Below, piece after piece: positions 1-7,579 of a stretch of 64,000 nt of DNA. Made by a program: the position numbers and the translations under genes. Where the stretch lies: contig JAUHWG010000009.1 of assembly GCA_030424595.1 (NCBI GenBank), positions 1 through 64,000 of the forward strand, read 5' to 3'. Numbering within the stretch: position 1 is the stretch's first letter; every line of letters begins with the position of its first letter. The stretch is from Polyangia bacterium. Its GTDB lineage: Bacteria; Myxococcota_A; Polyangia; Nannocystales; Nannocystaceae. The notes beneath the pieces are model-generated. The model was not told the origin of the DNA. It searched no databases and saw only the letters and a program-made list of their open reading frames with translations.

Positions 1-110
1 GATTATTGCGGAAGGGTCACACCCGATCCCATCCCGAACTCGGTCGTTAAGCCTTCCAGCGCCGATGGTACTGCAGGGTTTCTCTGTGGGAGAGTAGGTC
101 GTCGCCAGGG
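1..110 (+). rRNA. rrf: 5S ribosomal RNA, 5' end cut by window edge
   Basis: The sequence carries the conserved 5S core (ggtcacacccgatcccatcc, gaactcggtcgttaagcc, gcgccgatggtactgc). The closing 3' strand cgccaggg would pair with the missing 5' cctgg-type end. Only about 6-10 bases at the 5' end lie outside the window. The 23S and 16S genes should therefore lie immediately upstream. The terminator directly after it marks the end of an rRNA operon. Confidence 0.95.
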
Positions 111-114
111 TTAT

Positions 115-144
115 GGCCCCCTCCGTCTGGAGGGGGCCTTTTTT
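115..144 (+). terminator. Intrinsic terminator of the rRNA operon
   Basis: A perfect 10-bp GC-rich stem, GGCCCCCTCC / GGAGGGGGCC, with a 4-nt loop (gtct) is followed by six T residues. It starts 5 nt after the 5S end. This is the clearest rho-independent terminator in the window. Confidence 0.93.
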
Positions 145-895
145 ATTGGTTCTCACTGGGTTGGCCAAGCCGCCTCGTGCATCGCAGGCCCGGGTGGGCT
201 GGGCGATGTCGAGCTCCTCCTTCCTCGCGAGTCTCAGCGGAGCGATGGGGAAGTGCGGGCGAGGTCGCCTCGCGGCCCCTTCGCAGTCCGGCCCGCTCGG
301 GGCACGTTGATTATTGGTTCTCACTGGGTTGGCCAGGCCGCCTCGTGCATCGCAGGCCCGGGTGGGCTGGGCGATGTTGAGCTCGACCTCCTTCCTCGCG
401 AGTCTCAGCGGAGATGGGGAAGTGCGGGCGATAGGTCGCCTCGCGGCCCCTTCGCAGTCCGGCCCGCTCGGGGCACGTTGATTATTGGTTCTCACTGGGT
501 TGGTCAGGCCACCCGTGCATCGCAGGCCCGGGTGGCCTGGGCGATGTTGAGCTCGACTTCCTTCCTCGCGAGTCTCAGCGGAGCGATGGGGAAGTGCGGG
601 CGAGGTCGCCTCGCGGCCCCTTCGCAGTCCGGCCCGCTCGGGGCACGTTGATTATTGGTTCTCACTGGGTTGGCCAGGCCATGCATCGCAGGCCCGGGTG
701 GCCTGGGCGATGTTGAGCTCGACCTCCTTCCTCGCGAGTCTCAGCGGAGCGATGGGGAAGTGCGGAGCGATGGGGAAGTGCGGGCGAGGTCGCCTCGCGG
801 CCCTTTCGCAGTCCGGCCCGCTGGGGGCACGTTGATCAATCGGTTCTCACTGGGTTGGCCAGGCCGCCTCGTGCATCGCAGGCCCGGCTGGGCCG
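143..895. repeat. Tandem array of ~170-bp repeats downstream of 5S rRNA
   Basis: Four complete units and a fifth partial unit begin with ttattggttctcactggg or a close variant, near 143, 310, 481, 651 and 835. The period is about 165-184 bp; the longest unit contains a 14-bp internal duplication (gagcgatggggaag) near 745-780. Each of the first four units holds a conserved hairpin (catcgcaggcc / gcgatg) at about 180-208, 348-376, 518-546 and 684-712. The unit starts inside the T-run of the 5S terminator. Reading frames across it are open only because of the high GC content, so I call no gene here. Confidence 0.85.
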
Positions 896-1502
896 GCTCG
901 GCTCCGTTGGGTGTCGCGGGCGGGGGACGTACGCGGAGGGGACGCTTGCGGGGAGGCCTCCGGAGGGAGGCTTCGCGGGCAGCGTACGCGGAGGGGGCGC
1001 TTCGCTGGGTGGACCCAAGGACCAGTCTTTGGCGGCCGGAGGGGTACGGACCCTTCGGGGCGGACTCGAGAGGTGGCGCTTTGTTGGGTGGAGCCAAGGC
1101 CCAGCCCTTGTCGGCCGGACGAGGCAGGCTCGGGAGGGAGGCGGACTCGGAGAGGTGGCGCTTTGCTGGGTGGAGCCAAGGCGCAGTCGTTGACGGCCGG
1201 AGGGAGGCGGACTCGAGCGGTCGCGGTGGCGGACTCGAGCGGTCGCGGTGGCGGACTCGGGAGGTGGCGGACTTGGGGGCGGAGGCTTCGCGGGGAGACT
1301 CAGGCTCGGCGGGATGGACCCCCCCGGCTCAGTTTTCTGACGGCCGGACGGGCATGCACTCTTCGCGGGGCGGACTCGGCGGAGGCTTCGCTGGGGAGGC
1401 GGAGCTCAAGTCGCGTGGTAGGTCTCGCCGAACGCAAGTCGGCCCGAGAAGCAGGACTTCCCGGGCCGATCGCTCCGCGTCGCGGAGGTTGTGGTTGGTC
1501 GG
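896..1502. repeat. Degenerate GC-rich repeat field, no gene seen
   Basis: Three imperfect ~75-83-bp units contain ggcgctttgctgggtggagc or a variant, near 995, 1073 and 1156. They are followed by two copies of a 22-bp unit (ggactcgagcggtcgcggtg) near 1209-1252 and related fragments. Several overlapping ORFs cross this stretch on both strands, but they encode Arg/Gly-rich low-complexity sequence with no recognisable domain. Confidence 0.6.
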
Positions 1503-2216
1503 CTAGCGGCGACGGCGGCGGTAGAGAAGTCCGCCGGCGAGGCCGAAGAGGGCCATCGCGCCGTTGAAGCCGAAGGCGTCGCTGTCGATGCTGCAGCCCT
1601 TCTTCGACGGCTCGACGGGCGGCGGTGCCTCGCTCGGCGCCTCCTCCTCAGGGGGCTCCTCGCTGTCGCCGTAGGTGTCGAACTCGTCGGTCTCGTCCTC
1701 GTCGCCCTCGTCGCCCTCGTCGCCCTCGTCCTCGTCGGGCGGCGGCTCTTTGCCGCTCTTGATCAGCTTGATCTTCGACTTGGAGAGGACGATGTCCTTG
1801 CCCTTGGCGTTGACCTGGACGACCCGCACATCGTAGGTGCGGTCCTTGTTGAAGCCGAGGCGACCCTCGAGCTCGATCTCCATGTTGACGTACTTGCTGC
1901 CGTCGTAGCCGGACTCTTCGTAGCGCCAGACGAGCTGCTGTTCGCCGTTGAGGTCCTGGAAGAACTCGACGTAGAGGGGGCCTTCGGCGCCCTTGTCGAT
2001 CTTGGCCCAGGTGAAGGCGAGCCAAGAGTCCTCGCCTGGGACGTTGTCGAGCTCGGTGACGGTCTTCTTCTTTCCGTCGGCGCTCAGGGCACCTTTATCG
2101 TCAACATCAAGCATCTCCTGGCCGAACTTGATCTCGCCCGCCGAGGCGATGGAGCTGGCGGTGAGCGGGAGAGCGAAGGCAGAGACGAGGAGCATGCGGT
2201 GGAGGGATCGACGCAT
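1503..2216 (-). CDS. Secreted protein with MYXO-CTERM-like anchor
   Basis: The 237-aa product has a signal peptide (about residues 1-26: basic start, LLVSAFALPLTA core, Ala-rich cleavage region). A ~120-residue beta-rich-looking domain of unknown function follows, then a long Asp/Glu/Gly/Pro linker (EDEGDEGDEGDEDE type). The C-terminal tail has a Cys, a hydrophobic FGLAGGLLY stretch and five Arg, which matches the MYXO-CTERM sorting layout. I chose the ATG at 2216 because GAAGGA lies 7 nt upstream; a longer version would start inside the leader. In other myxobacteria such tails are processed and leave the protein on the cell surface. The substrate or ligand is unknown. Confidence 0.8.
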   Translation of the reverse strand: MRRSLHRMLLVSAFALPLTASSIASAGEIKFGQEMLDVDDKGALSADGKKKTVTELDNVPGEDSWLAFTWAKIDKGAEGPLYVEFFQDLNGEQQLVWRYEESGYDGSKYVNMEIELEGRLGFNKDRTYDVRVVQVNAKGKDIVLSKSKIKLIKSGKEPPPDEDEGDEGDEGDEDETDEFDTYGDSEEPPEEEAPSEAPPPVEPSKKGCSIDSDAFGFNGAMALFGLAGGLLYRRRRR

Positions 2217-2571
2217 CGACGGTTCCTTCATCGTGTGGGTTGTGCGGATCGTAATGACCCAGCGGCCGGAGCGTATCACAGCCACATCGCGGCAGAGCAC
2301 CGCCGATGATCAGACGCATGAGCGACAGTCTCGGTGTGCAGTGGTTCGACCTTCGCGAAGGCTCGCGTACGCGCCGGCGAGTCGCCGAGCTGCGAGGGTC
2401 GCCACGAAGTGGCCGATCGATGGGCGCCAATGCGAGCGTAAGGAGGAGCGCGCGGCGTTGGGAGGCCAATGGCCGCCGACAATGTCCTGCTCTGCTCACG
2501 CAGACGGGCCCGGTTCGCGATCGTTCGCAGGCGAGCGCAGCTCCTCGTGGAGCTCGCCCGGCCAGAGCGTC
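2217..2571. other. 355-bp intergenic stretch, no feature seen
   Basis: It lies between the glutaredoxin gene and the MYXO-CTERM protein gene, both on the minus strand. Short ORFs here are antisense-like and without recognisable domains. I see no tRNA, strong terminator or tandem repeat. Confidence 0.5.
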
Positions 2572-2856
2572 TCAACCTGCGAGGAGGTCGCGGAGCTCGC
2601 CTGTCGAGTCGAGCCCGGCGAGCTCGGTGTAGCCGCCGATCGACTGTCCCTTGATGAAGATCTGCGGGACGGTGCGCTGCCCGGAGCGCTCGACCAGCCA
2701 GGCGCGGGCGGTCGGGTCGCGGGAGACGTCGATCCTGACGAAGTCGATCCCGCGGGTCTTGAAGAGGTGCTCCGCCGCGCGGCAAAAGCCGCAGTAGGGG
2801 GTGACGTAGGCGACGACATCGCCGTCGACGTGCTCGGGAAAAGGGGCGGTGGCCAT
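2572..2856 (-). CDS. grxC: Glutaredoxin, GrxC type
   Basis: The 94-aa cytoplasmic thiol-disulfide oxidoreductase has the usual glutaredoxin length. The active site is C22-G-F-C25 in TPYCGFC, where the common form is CPYC. The cis-proline loop is TVPQIF (62-67) and the glutathione-binding turn is GGYTEL (74-79). The CGFC variant also occurs in other bacterial glutaredoxins. It would use glutathione to reduce protein disulfides or mixed disulfides. It lies 40 nt downstream of the next minus-strand gene and may be cotranscribed with it. The assignment is firm; the exact partner proteins are not visible. Confidence 0.92.
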   Translation of the reverse strand: MATAPFPEHVDGDVVAYVTPYCGFCRAAEHLFKTRGIDFVRIDVSRDPTARAWLVERSGQRTVPQIFIKGQSIGGYTELAGLDSTGELRDLLAG

Positions 2857-2896
2857 CAGTCGATCGTGATCGTGATCGTGGGCTCAGGCACGTCCG

Positions 2897-3610
2897 CTAC
2901 TCCTCGCGGAGGAGGGAGAGGATCTCTTCGTCGAGCTGCGCCTGGTGCTCGCTCGCGAACTTGCCGACGATGACGTCGCGTCGCTGGGTGATCGGGGAGG
3001 GGGTGCCGGCGGTGACGCCCTGGCCGCCGATACCGCCGAAGGCCCGACGACGAACGCGGCTCGGGCCGCGGCTCGGGCGGCTCGCGCCCTGACCGCCCGC
3101 AGCGGCGGTCGCCTGCGCTTGCGCCTCGCGGGACGTGAAGATCGGGTGGGTGAGGCTCGGGTCGACGACCGGGCCGGAGGGTCCGCTGGACTGCAGGGGC
3201 GGACCCTGGGGCTCGACCTCCCGCGGCTTCGGCGGCGGGCGTCGTTCGGGCCGCTTGTGGGCCTCTGGGGGAGGCGCGGCGGCGGCGGGCTCTTGTTTGC
3301 CGGAGCCGTCCGGGTGGGCGCCGATGTTGCGGACGATCTTGTCGTCGAAGGAGCCGCTCCGGAGCTTCCGGATCATCGCCTTGTGCGACTCCTGCATCAT
3401 CGCGATGATCACGGCGTCGAGATCACCCGTCTCTTCGAGCTTCGACCTGTACTCGACCTTGTTGGACGAGATGATCGTGCCGTCGAAGAAGACGTGGGTG
3501 AAGATGTGCGCTCGCGCGAGCCCAGAGTCCTCGGTCTGGACGTGGTAGAGCCGCCCCCGGTGCGGGATGTTGTGGTTGTAGCCGAGCTGGGGGGATTGCT
3601 GCACTGCCAT
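2897..3610 (-). CDS. Conserved-looking hypothetical protein with ordered N-terminal domain
   Basis: The 237-aa product has a compact N-terminal domain (about 1-105) beginning MAVQQSPQLGYNHNIPHRGR. It includes YHVQTEDSG, HVFFDGTIISS and a helical segment with MMQESHKAMIRKL. The rest is a Pro/Ala/Gln-rich low-complexity tail (about 110-215) and a short acidic helix at the end. No signal peptide or membrane segment is visible, so it is probably cytoplasmic. I recognise the N-terminal pattern only loosely as one seen in myxobacterial hypothetical proteins and give no function. The head-to-head arrangement with the HD-domain gene leaves a ~110-bp shared promoter region. Confidence 0.75.
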   Translation of the reverse strand: MAVQQSPQLGYNHNIPHRGRLYHVQTEDSGLARAHIFTHVFFDGTIISSNKVEYRSKLEETGDLDAVIIAMMQESHKAMIRKLRSGSFDDKIVRNIGAHPDGSGKQEPAAAAPPPEAHKRPERRPPPKPREVEPQGPPLQSSGPSGPVVDPSLTHPIFTSREAQAQATAAAGGQGASRPSRGPSRVRRRAFGGIGGQGVTAGTPSPITQRRDVIVGKFASEHQAQLDEEILSLLREE

Positions 3611-3719
3611 GACTATGCCCGTGAAGGTACCATGGAGTGGCAGGGGAGGTGATCCCCTTGCTCTGGGAAGCGATGGCGCAGCGTCCTTGACAGGCCGACG
3701 CTGTGGTACCGACTAGGTC

Positions 3720-4661
3720 ATGGGCGAGGCGCTGACATGCTCCTCCGAGGGGTCGCTGGATCCCCTCGAGATCGCGGCTCTGCTCGCGGAGGAGGGCCGG
3801 CTCTCGCCCTGTGCGCTGTCAACGCAGGTCGAGGCGTGGCCCGCAGCGGTGGTCGGGCTCGACCGGGAGATCGCCTACAGAGGCTTGACCCGGGTGCTCT
3901 GCGGACGTTCTGCCGACCTCGGGATACAGTGGCTCTTCGAGGTCGGGGTGCTCGCCGACCTCCTCCCTGACCTCGCCGCGACGGCGACGCTCGGAGACGG
4001 CGGCGGACGGCACAAGGATGTCTGGGAGCACAGCAAGATGGTCGTTCGCCAGGCGGTCAGACGCCCCGCGGTTCGCTGGGCAGCGGCGCTCCATGACGTC
4101 GGCAAGGTGACGACCCGGCGTTTCGTGAGCGAGTCGAAGGTGACCTTCCTCGGTCACGCGGAGGTCGGCGCGGAGATGTTCCAGCGCGGGCCTGCCCGAC
4201 GTCTTTTGTTCCCTCCGGAGGTCGCCGCGCGGGTCGAGCGGCTGATCCGCTTTCACCTCCGGCCGGGCCAGTACGACGGGCGGTGGACCGACGCCGCGGT
4301 CCGGCGTTTCGCGCGGGACATGGGGCCCGATGTCACGGATCTGCTCGACCTCTCCCGTGCGGATGTGACCTCGCAGCGGCCGGGGCAGCGGCGTCGCTGC
4401 CTGGGGCGGATAAGCGAGCTCAGTCGACGGATCCGCGCGCTGCAGGCCGCCGACGAGCGAAGGCCTCGGCTCCCTCGAGGCCTCGGCCGCGCCCTGATGG
4501 ACACCTTCGCGCTGCCCCCGGGGCCGCACATCGGCGCGCTTCGACATCGCCTCGAAGAGATCTTCGCCGACGCGGGGCCGAGCGGCGAAGGGGCGCTCAG
4601 CGTCGAGCGTTGTCTGGAGGAGATCCGTCGGCGGGGGCTCGTCGCGGAGCTCCGGCCGTAG
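3720..4661 (+). CDS. HD-domain protein related to the C-terminal half of CCA-adding enzymes
   Basis: The 313-aa product resembles the HD phosphohydrolase part and RNA-binding-like helices of class II tRNA nucleotidyltransferases, but has no N-terminal nucleotidyltransferase domain. The metal-binding residues are visible: WEH104, ALHD126VGK with H125-D126, and GHAEVG with H146. The N-terminal part (EIAALLAEEGRLSPCAL, YRGLTRVLCG, GIQWLFEVGVLADLLPDL) matches the region that precedes the HD domain in those enzymes. It is likely a metal-dependent phosphohydrolase acting on RNA ends or nucleotides; the substrate is unknown. Because the catalytic polymerase domain is missing, it cannot itself add CCA. 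Confidence 0.8.
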   Translation: MGEALTCSSEGSLDPLEIAALLAEEGRLSPCALSTQVEAWPAAVVGLDREIAYRGLTRVLCGRSADLGIQWLFEVGVLADLLPDLAATATLGDGGGRHKDVWEHSKMVVRQAVRRPAVRWAAALHDVGKVTTRRFVSESKVTFLGHAEVGAEMFQRGPARRLLFPPEVAARVERLIRFHLRPGQYDGRWTDAAVRRFARDMGPDVTDLLDLSRADVTSQRPGQRRRCLGRISELSRRIRALQAADERRPRLPRGLGRALMDTFALPPGPHIGALRHRLEEIFADAGPSGEGALSVERCLEEIRRRGLVAELRP

Positions 4662-4768
4662 GAGCGCGGGGCGAGGCTCGGGGCGCCCACCCGCGTCGGT
4701 GACTCGGCGCTGCCAAGACCTGCGCGACCGGTGACTGAAGCTGGAGGACCTGGAGGAGCCTGGAAAAA

Positions 4769-5587
4769 TTAGGCCCGGCGATCGCGGTGGAGAAGATAGC
4801 GGGCCAGGGATGTGAGGGTCTCGTCGGCGCTGCGGGCCCAGCCGAAGGCGCGCGGGGCCACCGGCGGCCGGAGGACGAAGCGGTGGAGGGCTGCCTCGAG
4901 GGCCAGGGCGCTCTGCGGCGCACACAGGCGCTCCTGGAGCTCTGCGGCGTAGCGCAGCCACGCGAGCGCCCGCTCGCGCCAGCGCTGGTGGCCGGCGGTG
5001 AAGTGAACGTGGATCCGGGGGCGACGGCGAAACCACTCGCGGAGCTCGGGGCGGCGGCAGCTCGCCCGGCGATCGATGACGAGGTGGATCTCGAGATCCT
5101 CGGAGACCGAGCGGTCGATCCGATCGAGGAAGTCCAGGAGGCACCCGGCCTCGGCACGCACAGGCTGCCCGTGGGTCGTCGTCGCGTCGACGTCCCGGTC
5201 ACCGGCGGTGTCGACGACGAGATCGATCGCCTCCAGGAGGAGCTGCAGCCGACGCTCGCCGAGGCGTCGCTTGCCGGTCATAGGCGGCGTCGAGGTGCTC
5301 TTGGCGGACCTCCGACCGCGCCGGACCGGCGCCGGATCGACGCAGATCGCGAGGACGGCCTCATGGGGTCCGACGTAGAGGCCGGCGATGTCGCGAAAGG
5401 CGAAGCCGCCGTTGGGGCCGAAGACCGGCCTCGGGGCGGCGGCTCGCTGGGCGGGGAGGCCGACGGCGCGCCAGAGTCGGCTAGGGTCGCCGCCGCTGCC
5501 CTGGACCAGCGGGGCGCGGGGCGCAGGGCTGTGCTGGGGGCTGCGTAGACGGGGGCTGACGGGGCTCGTGTGCGGCGCGGAGTTCAT
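4769..5587 (-). CDS. IS630-type DDE transposase remnant or domesticated derivative
   Basis: The C-terminal half keeps the IS630/Tc1 core. FRDIAGLYVGPHEAVLAICVD carries the first Asp, LLDFLDRIDRSVSEDLEIHL leads to VID with the second Asp, and HFTAGHQRWRERALAW supplies the Glu. Normal IS630 motifs such as CVDEKSQ, DNYATHK and SWLNLVERWF have become CVDPAPV, DRRASCR and RWRERAL. About 80 N-terminal residues are low-complexity, and no helix-turn-helix domain is seen. The start is uncertain: ATG at 5587 was taken, while the ORF can extend to a TTG at 5635. I see no terminal inverted repeats or target duplication. It is an intact ORF, so domestication is possible, but decay is equally possible. Confidence 0.65.
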   Translation of the reverse strand: MNSAPHTSPVSPRLRSPQHSPAPRAPLVQGSGGDPSRLWRAVGLPAQRAAAPRPVFGPNGGFAFRDIAGLYVGPHEAVLAICVDPAPVRRGRRSAKSTSTPPMTGKRRLGERRLQLLLEAIDLVVDTAGDRDVDATTTHGQPVRAEAGCLLDFLDRIDRSVSEDLEIHLVIDRRASCRRPELREWFRRRPRIHVHFTAGHQRWRERALAWLRYAAELQERLCAPQSALALEAALHRFVLRPPVAPRAFGWARSADETLTSLARYLLHRDRRA

Positions 5588-5728
5588 CGGGCGTCTCGTG
5601 GTGCCCTTGTGTTGTGCCACCGGTGCTTGATCCAACGGAGAGCATCGGCCCCGCCACGGGCAGATGATCGGATGGAGATCATCCTGAGGCGGCGCGCGGC
5701 CTCGGCCGGGCGCGAGCTCTCGCGTCGC

Positions 5729-6565
5729 TCAGTCGGAGGAGTCGGAGGAGTCGGAGGAGTCGGAGGAGTGCGTGTCGGCGATGTCCTCGCCGTGTCGTCC
5801 TGAGCCCGCGCTGAAGCGCTGCGCGCCTCGGATGCCCTCGGCCTGGAGCGCGTCGAGGCCGGCGCGTCCCTCGGCGACGAGGGCCTGGCCTCGCGGCAGA
5901 TCCCACTGGCGGTAGGCCGAGCGCCGGTCGGCGCGGAGGCAGGCCTGGGGGTGCGCGGCGATCTCACGGGCGAGGGCTTCGGCGGCGGAGCGCGACTCGC
6001 CGCGGGGGACGACACGATCGATGAGGCCGATCCGAAGGGCCTCCGCGCTGTCGACCGCGCGACCGGTGAGGATTAGGTCGAGGGCGCGGCCGTGGCCGAT
6101 GAGGCGGGGCAGGCGGACCGTACCGCCGTCGATCAGGGGGACGCCGAAGCGGCGGCAGAACACGCCCAGGGTCACGTCCTCCTCGGCGACCCGGAGATCG
6201 GTCCAGATCGCGAGCTCGAGGCCGCCGGCGACCGCGTGGCCGGCGATCGCGGCGATCACCGGCTTGTCCAGGTCGAGGCGTGTCGGCCCCATCGGTCCCG
6301 GCCCCTCGGGGTCGACACGGTTCATCCGCTCGGGATCACCGCTGGCGACCGCCTTGAGATCGGCGCCGGCGCAGAAGGTCCCGCCCTCGCCCCAGAGGAC
6401 GGCGACCCTGGCCTCCGGATCGTCGGCGAAGGCCTGGAAGGCGTCGAGGAGCGCCGCTGCGGTGGGCCCGTCGACCGCGTTGCGGCGGTCCGGGCGGCTG
6501 AGGATCACGGTCGTGATCGGGCCGTCGCGCTCGACCCTGACGGCGGGCGTCGACGGGCTCACCAC
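5729..6565 (-). CDS. Enoyl-CoA hydratase/isomerase (crotonase) family protein
   Basis: The 278-aa crotonase fold is nearly complete. It has a [11 protein letters not shown] start motif, an oxyanion-hole segment [10 protein letters not shown] and a second loop [16 protein letters not shown], then [26 protein letters not shown] and LIDRVV. The sequence ends in a repetitive SSDSSDSSD tail made by a 9-bp repeat at 5729-5770. It starts with GTG at 6565, overlapping the upstream SDR stop by 7 nt, so the pair is translationally coupled. It is probably a cytoplasmic acyl-CoA hydratase or isomerase in fatty-acid or branched-chain acid breakdown. The exact substrate is not predictable. The Glu pair of classical enoyl-CoA hydratase is not clearly conserved. 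Confidence 0.88.
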   Translation of the reverse strand: MVSPSTPAVRVERDGPITTVILSRPDRRNAVDGPTAAALLDAFQAFADDPEARVAVLWGEGGTFCAGADLKAVASGDPERMNRVDPEGPGPMGPTRLDLDKPVIAAIAGHAVAGGLELAIWTDLRVAEEDVTLGVFCRRFGVPLIDGGTVRLPRLIGHGRALDLILTGRAVDSAEALRIGLIDRVVPRGESRSAAEALAREIAAHPQACLRADRRSAYRQWDLPRGQALVAEGRAGLDALQAEGIRGAQRFSAGSGRHGEDIADTHSSDSSDSSDSSD

Positions 6566-7335
6566 GGCGCGCCGATCGTCACTCCGCCGTCGGCGACGAT
6601 CACCTGGCCGGTGATGTAGGCCGCGGCCTTGGAGGCGAGGAAGACCGCGATCCCGCCGATATCGTCAGGATCACCGAGCCGCTGGAGAGGGGTCGCGCGC
6701 TCGATCTGGGCCGAGAGCTCGGGGTTTTGCCAGAGCGCGCGGGCGAAGTCGGTGCGGATGAGGCCGGGGGCGATCGCGTTGAAGCGGATCCCGCGGCCGC
6801 CCCACTCGACGGCGAGGTTGCGGACGAGCTGCATGTCGGCGGCCTTGGAGATGTTGTAGGCGCCGAGGAAGCGGTCGCCCCGGAGGCCGCCGATGCTCGA
6901 GACGATGATCACCGAGCCCTGCTTGCGCTCGGCCATCTGCGGGGCGACGCGGTTCGCCAACCACAGGTTGGCGAGGACGTTGTTGTGCATGATCTTGTCG
7001 AAGACCTGGGCGTCGAGCCCGGCCATCGGCCCGAAGTAGGGGTTCGACGCGGCGTTGCAGACCATCGAGTCGACCCGCCCCCAGGTGTCGAGCGTCGTCG
7101 CGATCAGGCGCTCGAGGTCCTCCTCTTTGGAGATGTTGGCGGCGATGGCGAGGGCTTCGCCGCCGGCGTCGCGGATCGCCTGGGCGGTCGCCTCGCAGGC
7201 GTCCGCCTTGCGGCTGGAGATGACGACGCGGGCGCCGGCGAGGGCCATCTGCTCGGCGATCGAGCGGCCGATCCCGCGGCTGGATCCGGTGATGACCGCG
7301 ACCTGACCGTGGAGGTCGAAGAGAGGTGAAGGCAT
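6559..7335 (-). CDS. SDR-family oxidoreductase, glucose/ribitol-dehydrogenase type
   Basis: The 258-aa classical short-chain dehydrogenase has the cofactor motif TGSSRGIG (16-23), with SSRKAD after beta-2 suggesting NADP(H) use. The structural motif NAA is present, as are the catalytic Ser in IIVSSIGG and YNISK (Tyr-x-x-x-Lys). The C-terminal [11 protein letters not shown] is typical. It is similar in layout to DHRS4-like and 3-oxoacyl-reductase-like enzymes. It is the first gene of a two-gene unit with the crotonase, which fits an acyl-chain or secondary-alcohol oxidation step. The substrate is unassigned. Confidence 0.9.
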   Translation of the reverse strand: MPSPLFDLHGQVAVITGSSRGIGRSIAEQMALAGARVVISSRKADACEATAQAIRDAGGEALAIAANISKEEDLERLIATTLDTWGRVDSMVCNAASNPYFGPMAGLDAQVFDKIMHNNVLANLWLANRVAPQMAERKQGSVIIVSSIGGLRGDRFLGAYNISKAADMQLVRNLAVEWGGRGIRFNAIAPGLIRTDFARALWQNPELSAQIERATPLQRLGDPDDIGGIAVFLASKAAAYITGQVIVADGGVTIGAPW

Positions 7336-7579
7336 GGTCTGGGACGCTAGCGAGGAATCGTCGTCGAGGCCACCGGCGGCCCCGGGTCAACCGATGAGGT
7401 GAGGCGTCGGGCGGTCGGGTCCTCGGGCCCTCTGCGGTCGCCTCGCTGCGGCCTCTACCCCCCAGAAAGATCGCCCTGAGCCTCCTTGGCGGAGGATTCC
7501 AGGTCAGCGCGGCTCCCTCCCCGGACGATCGGATTCGACCCTCCGTGGTATGGTCCACAGCCTCTCTGACCCGGTTGCG

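Noticed and set aside
253..1506. Gly/Arg-rich proteins across the repeat field
   Set aside because: The frames simply translate tandem repeats; no ribosome-binding site or domain supports them.
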